A stretch of 64,000 nucleotides of DNA from Halorussus amylolyticus (GTDB lineage Archaea > Halobacteriota > Halobacteria > Halobacteriales > Haladaptataceae). The DNA lies in NCBI RefSeq assembly GCF_004143485.2, contig NZ_ML974134.1, forward strand, positions 37,698-101,697, given 5' to 3'. The translations under genes were made by a program, and so were the position numbers. Shown in pieces: positions 32,876 through 41,727 of the stretch. Every line of letters starts with the position of its first letter. Positions within the stretch are counted from its first letter, which is position 1. The notes beneath the pieces were generated by a model. That model was given only the letters and a program-made list of their open reading frames with translations. It searched no databases and was not told the DNA's origin.

Positions 32876-33421
32876 ATGTTTCCGACGAGCGACGACGCCA
32901 GAAGCGGTGCCGAGACGACTGCCACCGAGGTCCGCGAGTCCGACGACGACGCCGGACCGCGGCCGCGAATCGCTCGCCTCCGCGCGCTCGCGCTCGGGTC
33001 GGTCGCGGGTGCCGTCGCGACCGGCGTGATGACCGCGTTTCGGATGCCCATCAGCCACTCGCTCCCGCCGACGGGTCCGTTCTGGGCGAAGTACGTCGGC
33101 GGCGGCGACCCCGACCAGTACGTTCGGGAGGCGCTCGCGCTCCATCTCCTGTACGGGACCGGAGCAGGGGCGGTCTTCGGCGTGGCGGTGTCTGGCGCGC
33201 TCGCTGGCGCGAAGTCGGAGGTCGAACGCGAGCGCCGGGCGACCGCGCTCGGCGTAAGCTACGGACTCGCGCTGTCGGCGTTCGGGATGAAATTCCTGCT
33301 GGAGCGACTGCTGGAGATGGATTTGGACCCCGACGAACGACTGCTGTTCCACCTCGGTCACGTCGTCTACGGCCTGACGCTCGGCGCGTGGTTCGGGTCG
33401 AATATCTACAGTTCCGACTGA
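32876..33421 (+). CDS. four-span membrane protein, function unknown
   Basis: The 181-residue protein has an acidic N-terminus (1-33) and then Gly/Ala-rich membrane segments (ALALGSVAGAVATGVMTAFRM, LLYGTGAGAVFGVAVSGALA, ALGVSYGLALSAFGM, HLGHVVYGLTLGAWFG). Conserved-looking charged loops and two histidines lie near the C-terminus. The arrangement resembles an uncharacterised haloarchaeal membrane family (DUF6789-like, low certainty). Its 3' end overlaps the convergent YYY-protein gene by 16 bp. Confidence 0.7.
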   Translation: MFPTSDDARSGAETTATEVRESDDDAGPRPRIARLRALALGSVAGAVATGVMTAFRMPISHSLPPTGPFWAKYVGGGDPDQYVREALALHLLYGTGAGAVFGVAVSGALAGAKSEVERERRATALGVSYGLALSAFGMKFLLERLLEMDLDPDERLLFHLGHVVYGLTLGAWFGSNIYSSD

Positions 33422-35739
33422 TTCACCCGGTAGACGACGACGCCGTCGTTCCGGAACGCTTCTTCGATGCCGGGGTACTCCGCGAAGTCGAGGTCCGAAG
33501 AGTCGTACTGCTCGCGTTCGAGCGGCCCGACGTAGACGTACTCCACGTCGTACTGCTTGAGCAACTCCGCGCGGTCGCTCCACTGGCCCTCGTAGATGAG
33601 GTCCACTTCGCTGGCCCGGAACTCGGCGGCGTCGTGGCCGCGGTAGACGCCTTCCTGCCACACCCATCCGACGACGGTGGGGACGCCGGTCAGCGAGGAG
33701 GCGGGACTCGACCACGTGTACACGTCGTAGCCCGGCGCAGTGGCGACGTGGGGTTGGCCCTCTCTGTCGTCGAGCCAGTGGATAGCCTCGACCTCGTGAG
33801 GGTGGCTCGATTCGAGGTACGCGAGTCCGTCGAGGGTCGCGTCGTCGGGACCGACGACCTCGCCCTCGGGCGCGAAGTGGTCGCTCATCGCGAACGCGCC
33901 GTACATGCTCGTGGACGCGACGAGTAGGACCGCGAAGCCGGTCATCGCGTCGGCTCTCGACACTCGTCCGACTCCGGGGAACGACCAGTTTCCGGGGTTC
34001 GCCTCCCTGCTCATCAGGGTCGCGAGCGCGGCCCCGGCGGCCGGACCCCACAGCACCCACACCTGCATGTACACCTTGAACACGGTGTTGAATCGCTCGG
34101 TCGCGGCGTTGTCCTGTACGTAGGCGAACTCCACGAGCGTCACGAGTCCGGCACCCGCGACGACGAGGACCGTCTCGTAGCCGGTGTCGCTCTCGGTTCT
34201 GAGGAGGAGCCACCCGACCAGAATCAGCGGCGCGACCAGCGCCAACACCGCGTAGTCGGCGAGCCACGCGAGCGCGACGAGTGCGCCCGCGAGCAGGCCG
34301 AACCGGGCGGGGTCCACCGAGAACGACTCGCGCGCCCGTGGCCAGAGGTAGAGCGCGAACACCGAGAGAAACGCCCCGAAGACGACCAGGAGACCGGTCG
34401 CGCTTGCTGGCGTCGGGAGGAGTCCGAGGCTCCGATTGCTCGCCGACTGGAGCAGGATTCCGGCGACGAACGGCGACGCCCAGACGACGGTGAGGACCCC
34501 GACGACCGCGGTCGCGGCGAACGCCCCCGCGATTCGGCGCGCCTCCGCGAGCAGGGCGTCGCCCGGCGACGCCTCACCGCCGTTCGAGACCGCGGCAGTC
34601 GCGTCGCGGCTCTCTACGACCGCCGAAACGCCGGGAATCAGCGAGAGCGGGTCGGCGGGCGCGAACACGAGCGCGAGCCACACCACCCCGAGTCCGGTCG
34701 CGAAGCTCCAGACGTTGACCATCGTGAGCAGCGCGACTACGGGGGGAAGGACCCCGAGGAAGAGCGTTCGACGCCGACCTCGATTCTCGGACGGCGTTCG
34801 GTAGTACGCGTAGCCGAGCGCAGCGATGAGCAGGAGGAACTGCGTACTCAGCATGTGGCCGTGGAGGTCGCCGTTGTAGAACGCGAACAGCGGGAACTCG
34901 TTGATGGTGTCGGGAATCACCCGACTCGGTGCCCAGTAGCCGAACTCGCTCAGACCCTCGCGGACGAGTTCGCCCGAGTAGGGTTCGGCCATCGTGGCCG
35001 CGATTCGGTCGGCGACCCCCGTCGCGAGCGAGCCGGGGAGGAGCCAGACGAGTCCGGTCACCGGCACCACGAGGTTGCTCGCGAAGCCGACCAAGAAACC
35101 CCCGAGAACGCCGCCTGCCCGCCGGGGTGCGCCTCGGGCGTCCGCCATCGCGGCCGCGAGTCCGTACGCTGCGGTGACGAGCGAGGCGTAGAATCCCGAG
35201 AGTGCGAGGTTGTACCCGTACCGCGGTGCGGTGTCGGTGAGGTGGGTGAGTATCGCGGCCATCAGGTGGCCGCCGTAGTAGTAGAGAACGTGGTCGCCCG
35301 CCCACCACATGTCCTCGGGCGGGAGCGCGTCGCCGCGCAGCAGCGACTTGTAGATGCCGAAGTCGAGGAACTTCTCGCCGCCGCCCGGGACGATTGCGGG
35401 GTCGATAGCTCGGACAGCGACGAGGAACAGGAACGCGACGGTGAACACCGCGGCGGCGTCGGCATACTCGCGCGGACGAATCGACGCGTTCGAATCGTGC
35501 CAGACGAGGACCGCCGACAGCCCCGCGAGCGCCCCAACCCCGACGAACGCGGTCCAGCGACCGAACCCGACGTGGCCGACCCAGTAGACCACGGTGGTCG
35601 CGACCACCAGCGCGACCGGGAGCGAGAGGGTCGCGCCCCGGTCGGGAAACCGGGGAAACAGCCGAGCCGCGACCGGGAGGCCGACGAGCGCGAGCGCGTG
35701 AAACGCGACCAGCCACAGCAGGACGAGCGCGTACTCCAT
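33406..35739 (-). CDS. DUF2298 'YYY' multi-span membrane protein
   Basis: The 777-residue protein has about sixteen hydrophobic spans and the name-giving motif VLYYYGGHLMAAILTHL. Other landmarks are SGFYASLVTAAYGLAA, NGDLHGHMLS and FKVYMQVWVLWGPAAG, and a soluble C-terminal domain (about 650-777) ending VVYRVNQSEL. Family members resemble GT-C glycosyltransferases and are presumed lipid-linked sugar transferases; no activity is established. ATG 35739 is supported by a TTTATCGG element about 28 nt upstream; an in-frame ATG at 35790 would lie upstream of this promoter. Confidence 0.85.
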   Translation of the reverse strand: MEYALVLLWLVAFHALALVGLPVAARLFPRFPDRGATLSLPVALVVATTVVYWVGHVGFGRWTAFVGVGALAGLSAVLVWHDSNASIRPREYADAAAVFTVAFLFLVAVRAIDPAIVPGGGEKFLDFGIYKSLLRGDALPPEDMWWAGDHVLYYYGGHLMAAILTHLTDTAPRYGYNLALSGFYASLVTAAYGLAAAMADARGAPRRAGGVLGGFLVGFASNLVVPVTGLVWLLPGSLATGVADRIAATMAEPYSGELVREGLSEFGYWAPSRVIPDTINEFPLFAFYNGDLHGHMLSTQFLLLIAALGYAYYRTPSENRGRRRTLFLGVLPPVVALLTMVNVWSFATGLGVVWLALVFAPADPLSLIPGVSAVVESRDATAAVSNGGEASPGDALLAEARRIAGAFAATAVVGVLTVVWASPFVAGILLQSASNRSLGLLPTPASATGLLVVFGAFLSVFALYLWPRARESFSVDPARFGLLAGALVALAWLADYAVLALVAPLILVGWLLLRTESDTGYETVLVVAGAGLVTLVEFAYVQDNAATERFNTVFKVYMQVWVLWGPAAGAALATLMSREANPGNWSFPGVGRVSRADAMTGFAVLLVASTSMYGAFAMSDHFAPEGEVVGPDDATLDGLAYLESSHPHEVEAIHWLDDREGQPHVATAPGYDVYTWSSPASSLTGVPTVVGWVWQEGVYRGHDAAEFRASEVDLIYEGQWSDRAELLKQYDVEYVYVGPLEREQYDSSDLDFAEYPGIEEAFRNDGVVVYRVNQSEL

Positions 35740-35932
35740 CGACTGATACGCGAGCGACGAACCGATAAACATCTTGGGGTTTATCGGCACCTCGCACGGC
35801 AGGTCGCGGTCGAAACCCGGTACTGACGCCGAGGACTGGCGAACTCGGTGTCGGCGCTCGACTCACCGGCAAAAACTCGCATACGGCAATTGAATCACAA
35901 TCCTTATCTGTCGAACGCGGTTACGAGATAGT

Positions 35933-36007
35933 AGCGGGATGGGATAGCCAGGAGATTCCGGCGGGCTCATAACCCGCAGACCGGTAGTTCAAATCTACCT
36001 CCCGCTA
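35933..36007 (+). tRNA. initiator tRNA-Met (anticodon CAT)
   Basis: Acceptor AGCGGGA/TCCCGCT gives the A1-U72 pair, and the anticodon stem has the three G-C pairs (GGG/CCC around CTCATAA) that mark initiators. T arm GGTAG/CTACC with TTCAAAT. The discriminator is A. A CCTTATCT promoter element lies about 30 nt upstream. Its 3' end is copied downstream (36122-36142). Confidence 0.95.
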
Positions 36008-36076
36008 CTTTTCAAAAATTCAGACGGTGAGCGACGAGCGTAGCGAGGAGCGAACCCGAATTTTCGAAAATCATAC

Positions 36077-36142
36077 GGAGTAGATTTGAACCAGGGAGTG
36101 GAGCGAAGCGGAACGACCGTGGTTCAAATCTACCTCCCGCTA
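36077..36142 (+). repeat. tRNA-Met trailing element 1: antisense and sense T-arm hairpin
   Basis: GTAGATTTGAACCA (36080-36093) pairs perfectly with TGGTTCAAATCTAC (36120-36133) around a 26-nt loop. Bases 36122-36142 repeat the last 21 bases of the tRNA (35987-36007) exactly. 36008-36076 carries only an imperfect A/T-rich inverted repeat. Confidence 0.8.
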
Positions 36143-36161
36143 TTTTTGAGCGAACTACGTC

Positions 36162-36187
36162 GGCGCGGAGACGAAGTTCTCCGCGCC
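36162..36187. repeat. 10-bp perfect hairpin between the two tRNA-Met trailing elements
   Basis: GGCGCGGAGA (36162-36171) pairs exactly with TCTCCGCGCC (36178-36187) around CGAAGT. Its position between the two T-arm elements suggests a transcript end or processing signal. Confidence 0.65.
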
Positions 36188-36212
36188 TCCTCTGTGAGCG
36201 AAGAATTGCTTC

Positions 36213-36290
36213 GGAGTAGATTTGAACGAGGCGAGACGCACGCCCGCGCAGCGTAGCGAGCAGGAACGTCTCGGCGTTGTTCGAATTGCC
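36213..36290 (+). repeat. tRNA-Met trailing element 2 (degenerate)
   Basis: The antisense T-arm GGAGTAGATTTGAAC (36213-36227) is followed by GAGACG (36233-36238) pairing with CGTCTC (36267-36272). The 27-nt loop (36239-36265) is identical at 24 positions to the tRNA-Gly element loop (32367-32393). The sense arm has decayed to GTTCGAATTGCC. Confidence 0.75.
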
Positions 36291-36389
36291 GTTTCACTAC
36301 TGTGTCGAAACCCGGCACGCTCCGAGAAAAAGCGGCAACTCGACGGGAAGCCCCGCCGCTTATTGAACTACGGACCGTTACTGCTCACG

Positions 36390-37085
36390 ATGGCATCAGT
36401 ACTGTTCGTCGTGAGCGAGGAGGGCTACTGGGGAGAGGAGTGCATCGACCCGCTACAGACGCTCTCGGAGACCGACGCCGACATCGACGTGGCGACCCCG
36501 AGCGGGGGACCGCCGGTCGTTGACGAGCGCTCGATAGACCCCGAGAATGTAGGCGAAGAGACCGCAGAGCGCGTCAAAGAGGCCCACGAAAACGACCAGC
36601 GACTCCAGAACCCGATGCCGATTGCGAAGGCCGACCCCGAGATGTACGACGCGGTGGTGTTCCCCGGCGGCCACGGCACCGAGTGGGACGTGAATCAGGA
36701 TAGACACGCCCGCGCCCTGCTCCGCGAGATAGTCGAGCGCGAGGACGGCGGCAAGGCGATGGTCGTCTGTCACGCGGTGGGACTGTTGGCGTTCGCGCGA
36801 GACAGCGATGGGGGATTTCTGGTGGCGGGTCGCGACGTGACCGGCTTCCCGAACGAGTGGGAGGAGGGAATCGTGGACGACGACGACTGCATGCCCGACG
36901 GTCGAAAGCTTCCCTACTGGGTCGAAGACGAGGTGAAGGCCGCGGGCGCGAACTGGGACGCCGAACTCGATTCGGACACGAGCGTCACGACCGACGGCGA
37001 CCTCATCACCGGGCGCGGTCCCGAGTCGTCTCACGCCGCCGCGATGGCGCTCGTCGAGGCGCTCGGCACCACACCGCCCGCGTAG
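36390..37085 (+). CDS. DJ-1/PfpI family protein
   Basis: This 231-residue class I glutamine amidotransferase-like protein has the nucleophile-elbow cysteine Cys127 (MVVCHAVGLLAF), the acidic partner near the N-terminus (Glu10/Glu11 in VSEEGYWGEE) and FPGGHGTEWDV. It is most like Hsp31/chaperone-deglycase-type members, which act in repair or stress; no activity can be proved here. ATG 36390 is preferred: a GCTTATT element lies about 30 nt upstream, and the open upstream frame is tRNA-trailing repeat. Confidence 0.88.
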   Translation: MASVLFVVSEEGYWGEECIDPLQTLSETDADIDVATPSGGPPVVDERSIDPENVGEETAERVKEAHENDQRLQNPMPIAKADPEMYDAVVFPGGHGTEWDVNQDRHARALLREIVEREDGGKAMVVCHAVGLLAFARDSDGGFLVAGRDVTGFPNEWEEGIVDDDDCMPDGRKLPYWVEDEVKAAGANWDAELDSDTSVTTDGDLITGRGPESSHAAAMALVEALGTTPPA

Positions 37086-37142
37086 GCCGGAACGCACACT
37101 TTTATCACCCGTCTGTCCTCACCGGTAGATGAGGTCATACTC

Positions 37143-37418
37143 GTGATAGGAACGCGCGGAGTTCTCGCGGTGATGGCTGGCGCGGTCATGACGGCCGGAC
37201 TGATAGCCGCCCAAACCGAGCGGCGACTCCTCGGTACGTGGCTCACGATGGTCGGATTCGTGTTCGCTTCGATGTGGTCGATTATGAGCATCTTCTGGGC
37301 GCAGTCGAATCCGAGTCCGCTCGAACCCGAGTCGTGGATGTTGCTGTCTTCGATGGCCGTGTCCGCGACGGTGTATTTCGGCTATCTCGGTCTCTACGGC
37401 GACGGTTTGGGCGAGTGA
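37143..37418 (+). CDS. small membrane protein, function unknown
   Basis: The 91-residue product has three hydrophobic segments (about 6-24, 30-50 and 66-86). The chosen start is GTG at 37143; a TTTATCAC element is 36-43 nt upstream. An internal ATG at codon 11 is possible. No family was recognised. About 140 bp of A/T-rich sequence with the dpp operon promoter follow. Confidence 0.55.
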   Translation: MIGTRGVLAVMAGAVMTAGLIAAQTERRLLGTWLTMVGFVFASMWSIMSIFWAQSNPSPLEPESWMLLSSMAVSATVYFGYLGLYGDGLGE

Positions 37419-37559
37419 GGCGTTCGGAGAGGGTGCTTCTCGAGGAGCTGTCGAAGGGGAGTTTAGAACTCGCGATACTTATACCGAGGTCGATTAATGT
37501 ATACAACAACGTAATCAATAACCAGTAGATTTAAATGTGTATTCATCCAGCAATTTGGT

Positions 37560-39599
37560 ATGCCACACCGGCGCAATCGTTCGAACGGTACCGACGGAAG
37601 CCGACGAAACTTTCTGAAGGCGAGCGGTGCTGGAGCCGTCGCACTTTCTCTTGCTGGCTGTAGCGGTGGCGAGAGTGAACAGGGAACGACCGAGGAGTCG
37701 GGAGACACCGAAGCGACCGAGACCACCGAGGAGACGGTCGCCGAGAACACGAGCGATTCCGACGAAATTCCGCAGGGCGGAACCCTCGTGTACGGAATGA
37801 GTTCGAACCCCGACACCTCGAACTACCTGATGGCGGGGAGCGTCTACTCCGCGGTTGCGCTCGACCTCGTCTACGATTACGGTGTCGAAATCGACCCCGT
37901 CACCTACGACATCCGGCCGTGGGCGTTCACCGACTGGGAACTCCAGAACGAGGACGCCGACCAACCCGAAGTCGTGTTCAACGTTCGCGACGACCTCACG
38001 TGGAACGACGGCGAGGATTTCACCATCGAGGACGTCATCTTCTCGCACGACTACATCATCGAGAACCAGGTCGGTGAGTTCTCGACGGTCTGGAACAACA
38101 TCGAGAGCGTCGAAGAGGACGACGGCGACTGGGACTGCCGGATGACGCTGACTCAGCAAATCGGGACGTGGGACTCCTCCGCGCTCGGCGCGTGTCCGAT
38201 GCTTCCCGAGCACATCTGGTCGGACGTGGACGACTTCGAGAACTACGACCCGATGGAGGAACGCGAGAACGGTCCGGTCGGCACCGGTCCCGGCATACTC
38301 ACCCAGTTCGACCCCGACACGTCGATGCAGATTCAGTTCCGAGACCCCGAGGAGTACCCCCTCACCGACCAGGACTGGATAGACGAACACGACAACCTCG
38401 TCGCGGGCGGACCGTTCCTCGACCAGGTCAACTTCCAGGTGTACGGCGAGGAAGCCGCGATGACCCAGGCGTTCATGCGCGGGGAAATCGACACCCACTA
38501 CGGCACCCTCGACACCGACAAGATTCCGGAGGCGCAGGACACCGACGGACTCGGCCTCGTGAAGGGCTACGACAGCGGGTTCTCCTACATGGGCATCAAC
38601 TGCCGTCGCGAACCGCTCGACGACGTCGCACTCCGTCAGGTCGTCTCGTTCTGTTTCGACGACTACTACTGGACCCAAGAACTCCAGCAGGACTACGTCT
38701 ACGAGGGTGACTTCGCGCAGTCGCCGGGGTACTCGGGCGTCAGACCCGAAACCGTGTTCGACGGCGAACTCCTCGAAGACCCCGCCACGCAGGCGTTCAC
38801 GTTCCGCGGCATCGACGAGAGTGCCGACCCCGACGTGGAGGCCATGCGGGAGTTCCTCGAAAACGGTGAGGTCATCGACGGTTCGGAGGGCACCTACGCG
38901 GGACAGGAGTACCCCGGGTCGCTCTCCGGCGCCGAAGCCTCCCAGTCGGAGGCCAAGTACGACTACACGTTCGAGGAGGCCCAGTCGAGCGAACTCGAAG
39001 ACTACTCCGAGGAGGAACTGTACGTCGATGGCGAGCCGATTTCGGAGGTCATGAACGACGGTGCCATCACGATTCTGATGGACCCGCCGAGCGACTACCC
39101 GAAACAGAGCCAAGCGTTCGAGCGCTGGTCCGAGAACATGAAGAAGGTCGGTATCCCGGTGAAGCTCGAACCGACCGAGTTCAACACCATGAGCGACATG
39201 GTGTACTACGACGCCGAGTTCGACGTCTACGAGATGGGCTGGGGCGGCACCGGCGTGTTCGGTACGTCGGTCCGGTCGTTCTTCCACTCGGACTTCGCCA
39301 AGGAGGCCTACGAGGAGGAGACGTACGCGTACAATTCCACGGGGTACGGCGTCGCTGGCGGCAGCAGCGACGAACTCATCATGGACGCCTACACCGAGAT
39401 GGACCCCGAAGCCCGGAACGAGAAGTTCGCGACCGCGCTCGAAAAGGTCTACCTCGACATGCCGTACATGGTTCGTGACTACGCCAAGATGCGGTGGCCG
39501 ATGAACACCGCCGACTTCACCGGCGCGGTCGAGCCCATCGTGGACCCCGCGTACGCCAACTGGCACTGGCAGGCGTATCACCTCCATCAGACAGAATAA
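37560..39599 (+). CDS. ABC importer substrate-binding lipoprotein, dipeptide/oligopeptide type
   Basis: The 679-residue protein captures substrate outside the cell. It has a Tat signal (RRNFLKASG) followed by a lipobox (LAGC, Cys34), a Thr/Glu-rich linker (about 40-68) and the SBP_bac_5 domain (GGTLVYGMSSNPDTSNYL, then VFNVRDDLTWNDGEDFTIEDV). This is family 5, which also takes sugars and nickel, so peptide specificity is inference. A GATTTAAATG TATA element lies about 26 nt upstream. It is the first gene of a five-component importer operon. Confidence 0.92.
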   Translation: MPHRRNRSNGTDGSRRNFLKASGAGAVALSLAGCSGGESEQGTTEESGDTEATETTEETVAENTSDSDEIPQGGTLVYGMSSNPDTSNYLMAGSVYSAVALDLVYDYGVEIDPVTYDIRPWAFTDWELQNEDADQPEVVFNVRDDLTWNDGEDFTIEDVIFSHDYIIENQVGEFSTVWNNIESVEEDDGDWDCRMTLTQQIGTWDSSALGACPMLPEHIWSDVDDFENYDPMEERENGPVGTGPGILTQFDPDTSMQIQFRDPEEYPLTDQDWIDEHDNLVAGGPFLDQVNFQVYGEEAAMTQAFMRGEIDTHYGTLDTDKIPEAQDTDGLGLVKGYDSGFSYMGINCRREPLDDVALRQVVSFCFDDYYWTQELQQDYVYEGDFAQSPGYSGVRPETVFDGELLEDPATQAFTFRGIDESADPDVEAMREFLENGEVIDGSEGTYAGQEYPGSLSGAEASQSEAKYDYTFEEAQSSELEDYSEEELYVDGEPISEVMNDGAITILMDPPSDYPKQSQAFERWSENMKKVGIPVKLEPTEFNTMSDMVYYDAEFDVYEMGWGGTGVFGTSVRSFFHSDFAKEAYEEETYAYNSTGYGVAGGSSDELIMDAYTEMDPEARNEKFATALEKVYLDMPYMVRDYAKMRWPMNTADFTGAVEPIVDPAYANWHWQAYHLHQTE

Positions 39600-39777
39600 C
39601 CCCGCAACTGCGGCCGTTTTTTGCTGGTGGCGAGAGCTCGCACGAAGGCTTATCACAGCCGAACGGGGAGATAGGACAAGAACCACTACATTAATAATGA
39701 ATCTATCCGATGACGCACATACAATACTCGGCGAGTTTGGATATGGTACACGATAGCTCGATACGGAGTGAAACGAG

Positions 39778-40767
39778 ATGACACGAATTAGCGCACGCTA
39801 CCTCGGCAAGCGGGTCGTGGTGTCGTACATCACCCTGTTGGTGATAATGACCCTGCTGTTCGCGCTGTTGCGTAGCATGCCGGGAACGTTCCTGGCGTCG
39901 ATGATAACCCCGGAGATGACGCCCGAGCAGATAGCGCGTCTGGAGGAAGTGTGGGGTCTCAACGAACCGCTCTGGGTGCAGTACGTTGACTTCATGGTCA
40001 ACTACCAGACCGGCGAGTTCGGGATGTCGCCCACCCGTCGCGTGCCGGTGTGGGACGTTATCGTCCGCCGGCTTCCCCGGACGCTGATTCTGTTCGGCGC
40101 GGGGTTCATCGTGGCGTACATCGTCGGCCCGCTGGTCGGCATGTATCTGGGCTGGTGGCGCGGGTCTCGTAAGGACAAGTCGATTTTCGCCAGCAGTCTG
40201 GTGATGTACTCCATGCCGTCGTTCTGGGTGGCGTGGCTGTTCATCTGGTTGTTCAACTACGAACTCGGCTGGCTCAAATCGACGTACATGTTCACCAAGT
40301 TCCCCGAGTTCGAGTGGACGATAGTCACGACGCTGACCGACGTGTTACACCACATCACGCTTCCGCTCCTGAGCATCTCGTTCGTCGGGTGGGTCGGGGC
40401 GATGCTCGTGATGCGACCGTCGATGAACAACGTGACCGAGGAAGATTACGTCTTCCTCGCGCAGGCGAAGGGACTCAGCGAGCGAACCGTGATGATAAAA
40501 CACGCCGCGCGAAATGCGCTGATTCCGGTCGCGACCCAGGCCATCGTCGGCCTGGCGTTCCTCATCGACGGGAGCATCCTCATCGAGCAGGTGTTCAGTT
40601 GGCCGGGCATCGGCGAGCTAATCGTCAGTTCCGTGCTGGAGAAGGACTACCCCATCGCGCAGGCGTCGTTCTTCATGCTCGCCGTGATTATCATCGTGAT
40701 GCGACTGCTGACCGACGTGGTGTACACGTACCTCGACCCGCGAATCAAGTTCGGGGGGGGACAATAG
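39778..40767 (+). CDS. ABC importer permease, DppB/OppB type
   Basis: The 329-residue permease has the DppB N-terminal segment (YLGKRVVVSYITLLVIM), six or so spans, and the ATPase-coupling EAA-like loop (DYVFLAQAKGLSERTVMIKH). The C-terminal VVYTYLDPRIKFG is standard for this family. A gap of 178 bp after the binding-protein gene contains an A/T-rich stretch (ACATTAATAATGAATC, about 39687-39702) that may be a second promoter or processing site. The stop codon is directly followed by the next start. Confidence 0.93.
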   Translation: MTRISARYLGKRVVVSYITLLVIMTLLFALLRSMPGTFLASMITPEMTPEQIARLEEVWGLNEPLWVQYVDFMVNYQTGEFGMSPTRRVPVWDVIVRRLPRTLILFGAGFIVAYIVGPLVGMYLGWWRGSRKDKSIFASSLVMYSMPSFWVAWLFIWLFNYELGWLKSTYMFTKFPEFEWTIVTTLTDVLHHITLPLLSISFVGWVGAMLVMRPSMNNVTEEDYVFLAQAKGLSERTVMIKHAARNALIPVATQAIVGLAFLIDGSILIEQVFSWPGIGELIVSSVLEKDYPIAQASFFMLAVIIIVMRLLTDVVYTYLDPRIKFGGGQ

Positions 40768-41724
40768 ATGTCTACACAATCAGAGAGCCGATTCGAACTC
40801 GACACGATTCGAGAACGCTGGGAGCCGCGCATCGAGCGATTCAAACGCGGATGGGCACGCTACACGACCCACAAGATGGGCGTCATCGGTCTCGTCATCC
40901 TGGTCATATACATCCTGTGGGCGCTGTTCCCGTCGGTCTTCGCACCGCACGAACCCGCGTGGAAGGCGTACGTCGGCTACGAGAACACCCGATGGACCGC
41001 AGAGCAGTCCGCGTCGCTTCCCCACCCACCCGCGTTCGGCGACCCGTTCTTCGCACCGCTCGGCACGAACGCAAACGGAAACGGCATCTACACGCTGTTG
41101 GTGTACTCCGCGAAAGACGCGCTGTACATCGGCTTCGCGGCCGGACTCCTGTCGAGTCTGGTGGGCGTCCCGCTCGGACTCATCAGCGGCTACTACGGCG
41201 ACACCTGGATAGACGAGACCATCCAGCGCATCGTCGACGTCATGTACGGCCTGCCGTTCCTGCCGTTCCTCGTCGTGCTGGTCGCCATCCGGGGGGTCAA
41301 CACGACGAACATCATCCTCGGCATCGCCATCACGTCGTGGCTCAACAACTGCATCCTGATACGCGGGGAAACGCTGTCGCTGAAAGAGCGGGCGTACATC
41401 GAGTCCGCGAAGGTCGCGGGCGCGAGCGACACCCGAATCGTGTTCCGACACATCATGCCCAACGTCCTGCCGCTGGCGTTCGTGTTCCTCGCACAGGACG
41501 CCGCCATCGCCATCATCACGCAGGCGTCGCTGGCGTACCTCGGACTCGCGGACTTCACCGCGAACTCGTGGGGCATCATGATAGAGAACGTCAAAGCCCA
41601 CGGCTACATCTACGAAGCGCCGTGGTGGCTCATCCCGCCGGGACTCGCGATTACCTCGATTGCGGCAGCGTTCTACTTCATCGGCTTCTCGATGGAGGAC
41701 GTGACGAACCCACAGAAGGAGTGA
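40768..41724 (+). CDS. ABC importer permease, DppC/OppC type
   Basis: The 318-residue second permease subunit begins on the base after the DppB-type stop. The N-terminal cytoplasmic region precedes TTHKMGVIGLVILVIYILW, and the coupling loop is IESAKVAGASDTRIVFRHIMPN. The periplasmic insert (about 60-100) is longer than in many bacterial DppC proteins. It forms the pore with the DppB-type subunit. Confidence 0.93.
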   Translation: MSTQSESRFELDTIRERWEPRIERFKRGWARYTTHKMGVIGLVILVIYILWALFPSVFAPHEPAWKAYVGYENTRWTAEQSASLPHPPAFGDPFFAPLGTNANGNGIYTLLVYSAKDALYIGFAAGLLSSLVGVPLGLISGYYGDTWIDETIQRIVDVMYGLPFLPFLVVLVAIRGVNTTNIILGIAITSWLNNCILIRGETLSLKERAYIESAKVAGASDTRIVFRHIMPNVLPLAFVFLAQDAAIAIITQASLAYLGLADFTANSWGIMIENVKAHGYIYEAPWWLIPPGLAITSIAAAFYFIGFSMEDVTNPQKE

Positions 41725-41727
41725 CAG

